Part shown: positions 1 to 7,608 of the stretch, piece after piece | Position numbering within the stretch: position 1 is the first letter of the stretch | How the letters are laid out: each line of letters begins with the position of its first letter | Assembly: GCF_036924715.1 (NCBI RefSeq) | Contig: NZ_JAZHSB010000001.1 | Location: 4,703,001 to 4,767,000, forward strand | Source of the DNA: Bradyrhizobium sp. AZCC 1721 | GTDB lineage: Bacteria; Pseudomonadota; Alphaproteobacteria; Rhizobiales; Xanthobacteraceae | Length of the DNA: 64,000 nucleotides | Direction: 5' to 3' | Translations under genes and position numbers: made by a program | The notes under the pieces: model-generated | Seen by the model: the letters and a program-made list of their open reading frames with translations, nothing else | The model's database searches: none | Told to the model about the DNA's origin: nothing

Positions 1-372
1 CATCACCGGCGGCTGGCGGTGGCACCGGAAGCCGGGCGCGGCGTGGTGTTCCTCAATCTGTTCTTTCTGCTGTCGATCATCATCCTGCCGGTGACCAACG
101 GCCTCTACGGCGTCTACCGGCTCGATGGCGTCGTCGCGGTGATCTACGGCTTTCACCTGCTGGTGATCGCGGCACTGAACGCGGTATTGTGGGTTCTGGC
201 GCTGCGGGGCCGCCACGATCCGCAATTGCTGGCGACGGCGCTGTTTCCGGTTTTCGTTTTCGCGCTTGGGATCGTTGCGGCGTTCGCCGCGCCGCGGGTT
301 GCGCAGTTTGTCTGGTGCCTGGCGTTTCTGGCGCCACTCGCGGGCTGGGTTGCCGCGCGTCGCTCCGCCTAG
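1..372 (+). CDS. TMEM175-family potassium channel, C-terminal part (5' end outside window)
   Basis: The frame is open from the first base of the window, so the true start lies upstream; a GTG at 19 is only an internal codon. The visible part has about four hydrophobic segments separated by short loops. The stretch around NLFFLLSIIILP followed by a Gly/Leu-rich turn resembles the second half of bacterial TMEM175 (DUF1211) proteins, which form potassium-selective channels in the cytoplasmic membrane. The diagnostic FSDG motif of helix 1 would lie outside the window, so the assignment rests on the C-terminal half only. The gene converges on the acyltransferase and overlaps its stop by 4 bases. 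Confidence 0.55.
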   Translation, partial: HHRRLAVAPEAGRGVVFLNLFFLLSIIILPVTNGLYGVYRLDGVVAVIYGFHLLVIAALNAVLWVLALRGRHDPQLLATALFPVFVFALGIVAAFAAPRVAQFVWCLAFLAPLAGWVAARRSA

Positions 373-1103
373 CGCACCTTCGCCTCGCTCAGCGTAAGCA
401 GCCGGCTCGCCTCCTCCGCAATCATCCGCTCCATCTTTTCCTGAAATTCCTTGCGCGGCAGGCCCGGCGCGATCGGCGGCAGGAAGGACAGCGTGACGGT
501 GCCGGAGTGCATGATCAGCGTCTTCTTGCCCCAGAACAGTCCGGAATTGCACGCCGCGGGAACGACTGATACTTCGAGGTTGGTGTAGAGCGCTGAGATG
601 CCAGCGGACTGGAATCTCATCGGTTCATCGATCGCCTGGCGGGTGCCTTGCGGAAACAGCAACACCTGACGGCCCTCGCCGGTCGCGCGCCTGGCTTCAT
701 CGACCATCTGGCGCAGCGCATGGCGGCCCGCCGAGCGATCGACCAAAATCATCGGATAGCGCTCCAGGAACCAGCCGACGAACGGCACCTTGCGCAGCTC
801 TTTCTTGGCGACGATGCTGGCGTCCGGGAAAAGCGCGCAGAGCGCCGCGGTTTCCCACAACGACTGATGATTGCAGGCGATGATGCAGGGACCATCGGGC
901 ACGTTCTCGCGCCCCTGCACCGTGTAATCGAGGCCTACGACATGCTTCATCAGAAACATGATGCCGTTGACCCAGACCTGCGAAACCGCACGCACCGTCG
1001 CGCCGCTGGCATTGAACAGCCACATCAGCGGCACCGTCAGCGACACGGCAAGCGTCAGGATTACCACCGCCGTATCGAAAATGATCGATCTCAAATAGTG
1101 CAA
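369..1103 (-). CDS. plsC: 1-acyl-sn-glycerol-3-phosphate acyltransferase (PlsC family)
   Basis: Predicted membrane acyltransferase that makes phosphatidic acid by transferring a fatty acyl chain to lysophosphatidate. An N-terminal hydrophobic anchor is followed by the HX4D-like block NHQSLWE (His about residue 79; Glu replaces the usual Asp, as in many alphaproteobacterial members) and by FPQGTR (about 150-155), the glycerol-phosphate binding motif. Length of about 244 residues is normal. I chose the TTG at 1103 because AGGGGA lies 6 bases upstream and the protein then opens with the usual hydrophobic segment. The frame stays open to 1163, so a longer N-terminus cannot be excluded. Confidence 0.85.
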   Translation of the reverse strand: MHYLRSIIFDTAVVILTLAVSLTVPLMWLFNASGATVRAVSQVWVNGIMFLMKHVVGLDYTVQGRENVPDGPCIIACNHQSLWETAALCALFPDASIVAKKELRKVPFVGWFLERYPMILVDRSAGRHALRQMVDEARRATGEGRQVLLFPQGTRQAIDEPMRFQSAGISALYTNLEVSVVPAACNSGLFWGKKTLIMHSGTVTLSFLPPIAPGLPRKEFQEKMERMIAEEASRLLTLSEAKVR

Positions 1104-1208
1104 CGATTGTCCCCTTGGGCATCCGGTCGCGCCTCCCAATACAGCACTTTTCAGCCGTTGCACAATTCCGTCATCGGCCGGCCGGAATTGGCTCGTTAGG
1201 TTCGCCGC

Positions 1209-2066
1209 ATGCCGGCGTCAGAGCAAATCACCATCGCCCCGCATCTCATCTTCGACACCATCAGCGCCGGCACGCCCGGCGCGCCGCTGGTGCTGCTGCT
1301 GCACGGCTTTGCGGAATCGATGCATTGCTGGCGTGCGCAGGTGACGGCCCTCGGCGACATGGGCTATCGCGCGGTGGCGCCGAGCCAGCGCGGCTACTCG
1401 CCGGGCGCACGGCCCGATCCGCGGGAATTTTCGCACTACCTGATCGACCGCCTGATGGACGACGCCATGGCGATTGTGGCGGCTGCCGGCTATGGCAACG
1501 CGCGGTTTCATCTGGTCGGCCATGACTGGGGCGGCAGCATCGCCTGGGGCATCGCCGAGCGCCATCCCGAGCGGCTGGCGTCGCTCACCATTCTCTCGCG
1601 GCCGCACCCGAACGCGTTCAACCGCGCGCTGGCAACCGACGGCGAGCAGGCGCAGCGCTCAAAGCATCACAAGGCGTTTTTGGAGCCGGATGCCGCCGAT
1701 ATCGTGCTCGCGAACGATGCCAAATGGCTGCGCGAGCGTCTCGCCGCCAATGGCGTTCCCCCTGATGGGATCGAGAGGCATCTTGCCGTGCTTGGCAACA
1801 AGGACGCGATGGAAGCGGCGCTCGCCTGGTATCGCGCACGCGGCGCGATCCGCGGCCCGCTCGGTCCGATCCGCGTGCCGACACTCTATATCTGGGGCGA
1901 CGCTGACGACACCGTCGGTCGCGCCGCCGCCGAAGGCACGGTGGATTTCATCGCTGCGCCCTATCGTTTCGAGGTGCTGTCCGGCGTCGGGCATTTTGCG
2001 GCGGATCAGGCGCCGGAACGGGTGGGCGAATTGCTGCTGGAACATCTGGCCGCGCATCCTGCGTGA
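1209..2066 (+). CDS. Alpha/beta hydrolase, epoxide hydrolase-like
   Basis: 285-residue alpha/beta-hydrolase fold protein. It has an oxyanion-hole HGF motif (32-34) and the nucleophile elbow GHDWGG with Asp106. An Asp nucleophile is typical of soluble epoxide hydrolases and haloalkane dehalogenases rather than Ser esterases. A GDADD acid loop precedes the catalytic His (about 262) in GVGHF. No signal peptide is visible, so it should be cytoplasmic. It is transcribed divergently from plsC with about 105 bases between them. The substrate cannot be read from the sequence. Confidence 0.85.
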   Translation: MPASEQITIAPHLIFDTISAGTPGAPLVLLLHGFAESMHCWRAQVTALGDMGYRAVAPSQRGYSPGARPDPREFSHYLIDRLMDDAMAIVAAAGYGNARFHLVGHDWGGSIAWGIAERHPERLASLTILSRPHPNAFNRALATDGEQAQRSKHHKAFLEPDAADIVLANDAKWLRERLAANGVPPDGIERHLAVLGNKDAMEAALAWYRARGAIRGPLGPIRVPTLYIWGDADDTVGRAAAEGTVDFIAAPYRFEVLSGVGHFAADQAPERVGELLLEHLAAHPA

Positions 2067-2118
2067 GGAACGCAACGCCCGCAAAAATGTTGTCGTGCAC
2101 AAAATGGAGTACGACAAT

Positions 2119-2262
2119 ATGACCAGTGAAAAAGATCGGGAAAAGGCTGCAGCCGAGCGCAAGCAAGCGCGGGATCAGCGCTCTCCGTCGCCGCCACCGC
2201 CGCAAGTCTCTCCGCCGCTTGAGAATGACGGCCCGGAACTGGTACGCGATACCCACTGCTGA
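2119..2262 (+). CDS. Possible small protein, charged N-terminus and proline-rich C-terminus
   Basis: A 47-codon frame starting MTSEKDREKAAAERKQ. It has a Lys/Glu/Arg-rich helical first half, a run of prolines (about residues 28-37) and a short acidic end. GGAG lies 9 bases before the ATG at 2119; an in-frame ATG also exists at 2104. The composition looks like a real soluble small protein rather than a shadow frame, but no homologue is recognised. It sits between the hydrolase and the strong terminator of the opposite-strand binding-protein gene. Confidence 0.35.
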   Translation: MTSEKDREKAAAERKQARDQRSPSPPPPQVSPPLENDGPELVRDTHC

Positions 2263-2265
2263 CGA

Positions 2266-2305
2266 TGAAAACAAAAACGCGACGGAGGAACAGTCCTCCG
2301 TCGCG
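2266..2305 (-). terminator. Rho-independent terminator of the solute-binding protein gene
   Basis: A perfect 12-bp stem (CGCGACGGAGGA / TCCTCCGTCGCG, 2278-2305) closes a 4-base loop. On the minus strand it is followed by a T-rich tract (GTTTTTGTTTT). It lies about 30 bases downstream of the stop at 2337, as expected for the end of that transcript. Confidence 0.85.
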
Positions 2306-2336
2306 ATTGCTTGATGTTCGACTTAAAGCGAACCGC

Positions 2337-3959
2337 CTACTCGCTCTTGTCAATATTCCAGAAGACCGGCGTCGCCGGGCCGTCGAGCACACCGTTGAGC
2401 GATTTGCGCCAGCCGCTCGCGATCAGATACTGGCCGAGCGGGATATAGATCACCTGCTCATAGGCCTGCTCCTGGATTTCCGCAGCGATCTTCTTCTGCT
2501 CGTCCGGAGAGGCGGAGCGCGCAAACTTGTCGCGGAGCTCTTCGATCTTGGCGTCTTCGGCCCAACCGAACCAGCCGCCATTCTTGCCGCGGCCGCCGAC
2601 CGAAGCATTGACCACGGGATTGGAGACATCGGCGGCGACCCAGTTGGTGAAGAACATGTTCCAGCCACCTTCCTTCGGCGGCTTCTGGCTGGCGCGGCGG
2701 GTCACCACGGTCTGCCAGTCGGTGGCCTGCACATCGACCTTGAATCCGGCTTCACGTAGCAACTGCGCCGCGACGATCGGCTGCGCCTTCAGCGTCACGA
2801 CATCGCCGGGAGCCATGATCACGACAGGCGTGCCATCATAACCGGACTCGGCGAGCAGCTTCTTCGCCTCCGCCATGCCGTTGCCCTTCACCAAGGTCTC
2901 GGCGCCGACATCAGTCTCCAGCGGCGTGTTGCACACAAAGAGCGCGCCACAGATCTTTTGGTACTTGGGATTGCCGACCAGGGCATCGAGCACGTCCTTC
3001 TGCTTCATCGCCAGGAAGGCGGCTCGGCGAACCTTAACGTTATCAAATGGCGGATAGAGGAAGTTCATCCGCCCCAGCGTCTGGAAACCGAACTTGTTGA
3101 GGACGTCGACCTTGAGTTCCTTGTTCGCCTCCAGCACCGGCAGCAAGTCGAACGGCAGATTTTCCATGAAGTCGATATCGCCCGACTGCAGCGCGTTCAC
3201 CGCGGTCTGCGCATCCGGCATCGTGATCCATTCGACGCGATCGACCTTCACCACCTTACCGCCTGCGGTCCAGCTCGGCGGCTCCTTGCGCGGCACATAG
3301 TCGGCGTTCTTTTCATAGACCGCCTTCACGCCCGGCTGGAATTCAGCTTGCACGAACTTGAAGGGACCGGATCCCACCTGCTCCTTGATCTGCTGGCCGG
3401 CGGGCGTTTCCGCGAGCCGCTTCGGCATCATGAACGGCGTGTAGGACGACGGCTTGCCGATCGATTCCAGCACCAGGCCGTAGGGCTCCTTTAGTTTCAG
3501 CGCAAAGCTCTTGGCGTCGATCGGCTCGATGCTGGCGGTAAAGTCCATCAGCTTCTGGCCCATATTGTCGTTCTTGCCCCAGCGCTTCAGCGAGGCGACG
3601 CAATCCTCCGCCGTCACCGGCGTGCCGTCATGCCACTTCAGGCCGTCGCGCAAGGTGAAGGTGTAAGTCAGCTTGTCGTCTGAGACTTTCCAGTCCGCCA
3701 TCTGCGGCTGGACCTTGAAATTGGAATCGGTCGCCAGCAGCGTGTCGTAGACCATGTAGCCATGATCGCGCGTGATGTAGGCGGTGGTGAAGCCGGGATC
3801 GATGACGCGCAGGTCCGAATGCATCACGGCGGTGATGGTCTTCTTGCTGGCGGCAGCGGCCTGCGAGGTCGGGCCTAGCGACGTCAGCGCCGCCGACAGC
3901 GCAAGCACCGACAAAGCAGTCGCTATCGTGGGACGTTTCCAACGCATGATGTGGAACAT
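2337..3959 (-). CDS. Peptide ABC transporter substrate-binding protein (SBP_bac_5 family)
   Basis: Secreted periplasmic receptor of about 540 residues for a dipeptide/oligopeptide or glutathione-type importer. The start at 3959 is chosen because AGGAGA stands 6 bases upstream and the product then opens with a classical signal peptide ending near AAAASKK. The YTFTLRDGLKWHDGTPV block is the family-5 extracellular solute-binding signature. The gene is divergent from the M20 peptidase and the Dpp-type permease/ATPase genes across a 277-bp gap, and very likely supplies their binding protein. A strong intrinsic terminator follows it. Ligand specificity cannot be judged. Confidence 0.9.
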   Translation of the reverse strand: MFHIMRWKRPTIATALSVLALSAALTSLGPTSQAAAASKKTITAVMHSDLRVIDPGFTTAYITRDHGYMVYDTLLATDSNFKVQPQMADWKVSDDKLTYTFTLRDGLKWHDGTPVTAEDCVASLKRWGKNDNMGQKLMDFTASIEPIDAKSFALKLKEPYGLVLESIGKPSSYTPFMMPKRLAETPAGQQIKEQVGSGPFKFVQAEFQPGVKAVYEKNADYVPRKEPPSWTAGGKVVKVDRVEWITMPDAQTAVNALQSGDIDFMENLPFDLLPVLEANKELKVDVLNKFGFQTLGRMNFLYPPFDNVKVRRAAFLAMKQKDVLDALVGNPKYQKICGALFVCNTPLETDVGAETLVKGNGMAEAKKLLAESGYDGTPVVIMAPGDVVTLKAQPIVAAQLLREAGFKVDVQATDWQTVVTRRASQKPPKEGGWNMFFTNWVAADVSNPVVNASVGGRGKNGGWFGWAEDAKIEELRDKFARSASPDEQKKIAAEIQEQAYEQVIYIPLGQYLIASGWRKSLNGVLDGPATPVFWNIDKSE

Positions 3960-4236
3960 TCGATCTCTCCTGACGTGAAACTGTTCAATGTCCGCTGATT
4001 CATTATGCATGCGGTTCGTTATTTGGGCGAACTAACACGCTGTAAATCCTGACTATTTGAAGACTTGCATCAAGCGCGTGGCACGTCAATCCGCTTTGAG
4101 GCGGCTACCGCGCTGCGGATACCGCAGGACGCGCGTTCATGTTTCGCTTTACAAATCCGCGCGAGATCATTCTCGTACGCGGCGGGCCGGTACCCTATCG
4201 GTCGAAACCCAAAATTAAGAAAACCAAGAGAAGCCC

Positions 4237-5367
4237 ATGAACCCAGCCAATCTTCCCTTTGATTCCGAGGCCATGCTGCAGGGGTTGCGCGGCTGGGTGG
4301 AGTGCGAAAGCCCGACCTGGGACAAGGCTGCGGTGGAACGCATGCTCGACCTCGCCGCGCGCGACATGGCCATTATGGGTGCGACCATCGAGCGCATCGC
4401 CGGCCGCCAGGGATTTGCCGGCTGTGTCCGCGCCCGCTTTCCGCATCCGAAGCAAGGCGAGCCCGGCATCCTGATCGCCGGCCACTTGGATACCGTCCAT
4501 CCCGTCGGCACCATCGAAAAGCTGCGATGGCGGCGCGAAGGCAACAAATGCTTCGGTCCCGGCATCTTCGACATGAAGGGCGGCAATTACCTCTCGCTGG
4601 AAGCGATCCGGCAACTGGCCCGCGCCGCGTTCACGACGCCGCTGCCGATTACGGTGCTGTTCACCCCCGACGAGGAAGTCGGTACGCCCTCGACCCGCGA
4701 CATCATCGAGGCAGAAGCCGCGCGCAACAAATACGTGCTGGTGCCGGAGCCCGGACGGCCCAACAATGGCGTCGTCACCGGACGCTATGCGATTGCGCGC
4801 TTCAATCTGGAGGCCGTCGGCAAGCCGAGCCATGCCGGCGCCACGCTTTCTTCCGGCCGTTCCGCGATCCGCGAAATGGCACGCCAGATTATCGCGATCG
4901 ACGGCATGACGACCGAAGATTGTACGTTCTCGGTCGGCATCGTGCATGGCGGCCAGTGGGTCAATTGCGTCGCCACCACCTGCACCGGCGAAGCGCTGAG
5001 CATGGCCAAGCGCCAGGCCGATCTCGACCGCGGCGTCGAGCGCATGCTGGCGCTGTCAGGCACCAGCAACGACGTCACGTTCACGGTAACCCGCGGCGTC
5101 ACCCGCCCGGTGTGGGAACCAGATGCCGGCACCATGGCGTTATACGAAAAGGCGCGCGGGATTGCCGCGCAGCTGGGCCTCGAACTGCCCCATGGCAGCG
5201 CCGGTGGCGGATCCGACGGCAACTTTACCGGCGCCATGGGCATCCCGACGCTGGACGGGCTAGGCGTCCGCGGCGCCGATGCGCATACGCTGAACGAGCA
5301 TATCGAGGTCGACAGCCTCGCCGAACGCGGCCGCCTGATGGCGGGATTGCTGGCGACGCTGGAGTGA
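4237..5367 (+). CDS. M20 family metallopeptidase, glutamate carboxypeptidase (CPG2)-like
   Basis: 376-residue di-zinc hydrolase of the ArgE/DapE/CPG2 group, predicted to remove C-terminal residues (often Glu) from imported peptides or conjugates. Visible motifs are GHLDTVHPVGT (first metal His/Asp), GPGIFDMKGG (bridging Asp), FTPDEEVGT (catalytic Glu pair), and a C-terminal GGGSDGN ... HTLNEH segment with the last metal His. No signal peptide is seen, so it should act in the cytoplasm after uptake. It is the first gene on the plus strand of the peptide-transport cluster, followed 250 bp later by the permeases. Confidence 0.88.
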   Translation: MNPANLPFDSEAMLQGLRGWVECESPTWDKAAVERMLDLAARDMAIMGATIERIAGRQGFAGCVRARFPHPKQGEPGILIAGHLDTVHPVGTIEKLRWRREGNKCFGPGIFDMKGGNYLSLEAIRQLARAAFTTPLPITVLFTPDEEVGTPSTRDIIEAEAARNKYVLVPEPGRPNNGVVTGRYAIARFNLEAVGKPSHAGATLSSGRSAIREMARQIIAIDGMTTEDCTFSVGIVHGGQWVNCVATTCTGEALSMAKRQADLDRGVERMLALSGTSNDVTFTVTRGVTRPVWEPDAGTMALYEKARGIAAQLGLELPHGSAGGGSDGNFTGAMGIPTLDGLGVRGADAHTLNEHIEVDSLAERGRLMAGLLATLE

Positions 5368-5385
5368 TGGCGGCGGTCTCTCCGC

Positions 5386-5467
5386 CGTCATTGCGAGGAG
5401 CGAAGCGACGAAGCAATCCATACTTCCTCGCGGCCCGATGGATTGCTTCGCTTCGCTCGCAATGACG
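5386..5467. repeat. Intergenic palindromic repeat, 'cgtcattgcgag' family
   Basis: The ends cgtcattgcgag and ctcgcaatgacg are inverted, with inner arms gaagcaatccat / atggattgcttc. The unit can fold as a long hairpin and occurs many times in this window, always between genes. It resembles dispersed REP-like elements of Bradyrhizobium genomes. Confidence 0.85.
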
Positions 5468-5615
5468 ACCACGGCTGCGGCTTTCCGAACCGATTAGCTG
5501 CATCGCAAAAAACGCAGGCGCAATGGCACGGGACTTGCTGAAATGCTACGCTGGTGGCGCGGAAACCAAGTCTAAGGGCGACGCTGCCCAGTTCACCTAC
5601 AACTAACGGATCAAG

Positions 5616-6557
5616 ATGCTCGGATATCTGCTTCGTCGCATTCTCGCCGCCATTCCCGTCATGGGCGTGGTGGCGCTGTTTGTGTTTCTTCTGCTGCGGC
5701 TGACGCCCGGCGATCCCGCCGCGATTCTCGCCGGCGACAATGCAACGCCCGAACAGCTCGAGCGCATCCGCACGTCGCTCGGCCTCAACGAGCCGCTCTA
5801 CACCCAATTCTTCACCTGGATCGGCAAGCTGCTGCAAGGCGACCTCGGCGTCTCCTTGATCTCGAACGTGCCCGTCTTGAAGATGATCAGTCAGCGCGTC
5901 GAGCCGTCGATCTCGATTGCCCTTTCCACGATCATTCTGGCTATTGTCGTTGCGGTGCCGCTCGGCGTGATTGCGGCGTGGAAGCACGGCACCTGGATCG
6001 ATCGCTTCGTAATGGGATTGTCGGTGGTCGGCTTCTCCGTTCCGGTATTCGTGATCGGCTACGTCCTGATCCAGATCTTTGCGATCGACCTGCGCTGGGT
6101 GCCGGTGCAGGGTTTCCGCAGCATCACGGCCGGCTTCGGTCCGTTCTTCGAGCGCATCATCCTGCCGACCTGCACGCTATCCTTTATCTATGTCGCGCTG
6201 ATCGCGCGCATGACGCGGGCCGCAATGCTCGATGTGCTCGGCGAGGATTACGTCCGTACCGCGCGCGCCAAAGGCATCAGCGAGACCGGCGTGCTGCTGC
6301 GCCATGCCCTGCGCAACGCCGCCGTGCCCGTCATCACCGTGATAGGTACGGGATTCGCGCTGCTGATTTCCGGCGTCGTGGTCACCGAGAGCGTGTTCAA
6401 CCTGCCCGGCATCGGCCGCCTCACGGTCGATGCGGTGCTGGCGCGCGATTATCCCGTCATCCAGGCGATGATCCTGCTGACGTCGCTGATCTATGTCACC
6501 GTCAATCTCCTGATCGACGTCGCCTACACCCTGCTTGATCCCAGAATTCGTTATTGA
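5616..6557 (+). CDS. Peptide ABC transporter permease, DppB/OppB type
   Basis: 313-residue inner-membrane permease with about six hydrophobic segments. The opening MLGYLLRRILAAIPVMGVV is the typical N-terminal helix of DppB-like subunits. The cytoplasmic EAA loop, which contacts the ATPase, is seen around EDYVRTARAKG (about residue 210-220). It is followed after 12 bp by the DppC-type partner, and both belong with the double ATPase downstream. Together with a family-5 binding protein they form an importer for short peptides or similar ligands. Confidence 0.92.
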   Translation: MLGYLLRRILAAIPVMGVVALFVFLLLRLTPGDPAAILAGDNATPEQLERIRTSLGLNEPLYTQFFTWIGKLLQGDLGVSLISNVPVLKMISQRVEPSISIALSTIILAIVVAVPLGVIAAWKHGTWIDRFVMGLSVVGFSVPVFVIGYVLIQIFAIDLRWVPVQGFRSITAGFGPFFERIILPTCTLSFIYVALIARMTRAAMLDVLGEDYVRTARAKGISETGVLLRHALRNAAVPVITVIGTGFALLISGVVVTESVFNLPGIGRLTVDAVLARDYPVIQAMILLTSLIYVTVNLLIDVAYTLLDPRIRY

Positions 6558-6569
6558 GGCTGGCTACTG

Positions 6570-7460
6570 ATGGCGATCGAAACCCTTCCCGGACCGTCAA
6601 TCCCTGTCACCACGCCGTTCCGGCCGCGACTTGGATTCCTCACGGCGACGCCGATCATCGCGACCGCGACCGTCTGCCTCGCACTCGTCATCGCGATGGC
6701 GATCGCAGCCCCCCTGCTCGCGCCCCACGATCCGCAATTGCTGGCGCCGGCACAGCGGCTGAAACCATCAAGCGCGCAGTTCCTGCTCGGCACCGACGCG
6801 TACGGCCGCGACGTGCTCTCGCGCATCATCTATGGCGGGCGGATTTCGCTCCTGATCGGCCTGGGTGCTGCGGTCTTCTCGATCGGCATCGGCCTCGTGA
6901 TCGGCCTCGTCTCCGGCTTCTTCAAATGGGTCGACGCCGTGATGATGCGGGTGATGGACGGCTTGATGGCGATCCCTTCCATCCTGCTCGCGATTGCCGT
7001 GGTGTCGCTGTCGGGCGCCAGCCTGATGACCGTGCTGGTCGCGATCACGATTCCCGAAATTCCGCGCGTGGCGCGGCTGGTGCGCTCGGTCGTGCTGTCG
7101 GCGCGCGAAGAGCCTTATGTGGAGGCCGCGATCTCGGTCGGCACCAGCCTGCCCAAGATCATGTGGCGGCATTTGATGCCGAACACCATTGCACCGCTGA
7201 TCGTGCAAGGCACCTACGTCTGCGCCTCCGCCATTCTCACCGAGGCGATCCTGTCGTTCCTCGGCGCCGGCATCAGCCCGGAAACGCCGACCTGGGGCAA
7301 CATCATGGCCGAGGGCCGCGCCTACTTCCAGGTCAAGCCGTCGCTGATCTTCTGGCCGGGGCTATTGCTGTCGATCGCGATCCTCAGCGTCAACCTGATC
7401 GGCGACGCCGCCCGCGACGCGCTCGATCCGCGCATGAAACAACGGGAGGCGGGGAAGTGA
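6570..7460 (+). CDS. Peptide ABC transporter permease, DppC/OppC type
   Basis: 296-residue second permease. It has the long N-terminal tail and the HDPQLLAPAQRL ... LLGTDAYGRDVLSR segment that marks the DppC/OppC half, then an EAA loop near EEPYVEAAISVG. About six membrane helices are predicted. It pairs with the preceding DppB-type gene, and the ATPase gene follows after a palindromic repeat. Confidence 0.92.
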   Translation: MAIETLPGPSIPVTTPFRPRLGFLTATPIIATATVCLALVIAMAIAAPLLAPHDPQLLAPAQRLKPSSAQFLLGTDAYGRDVLSRIIYGGRISLLIGLGAAVFSIGIGLVIGLVSGFFKWVDAVMMRVMDGLMAIPSILLAIAVVSLSGASLMTVLVAITIPEIPRVARLVRSVVLSAREEPYVEAAISVGTSLPKIMWRHLMPNTIAPLIVQGTYVCASAILTEAILSFLGAGISPETPTWGNIMAEGRAYFQVKPSLIFWPGLLLSIAILSVNLIGDAARDALDPRMKQREAGK

Positions 7461-7474
7461 CGAAGACCTCACCC

Positions 7475-7594
7475 CGTCATTGCGAGCGAAGCGAAGCAAT
7501 CCATCTCGCCGCGCAAAGGAGGAATGGATTGCTTCGTCGCGGAGCCTGTCATCGGGCGCGCATTCGCGCGGCCCGTTGGCTCCTCGCAATGACG
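7475..7594. repeat. Palindromic repeat with a nested insertion
   Basis: Same family as 5386-5467 (cgtcattgcgag ... ctcgcaatgacg). Near its 3' arm the usual 'gtcgcttcgctcctcgc' is interrupted by about 40 bases (7541-7580) of a different GC-rich palindromic unit. Confidence 0.8.
7541..7583. repeat. Nested ~40-bp GC-rich element, copy A
   Basis: It starts GGAGCCTGTCATCGGGCGCG, continues with a GCGCATTCGCGCG core and ends CCCGTTGGCTCC. The ends GGAGCC / GGCTCC are inverted, and the core can self-pair. Copies with the same core occur at 54720-54761 and about 58702-58735, each inside another palindrome. Confidence 0.65.
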
Positions 7595-7608
7595 GCTGAA
7601 AGATTTGC

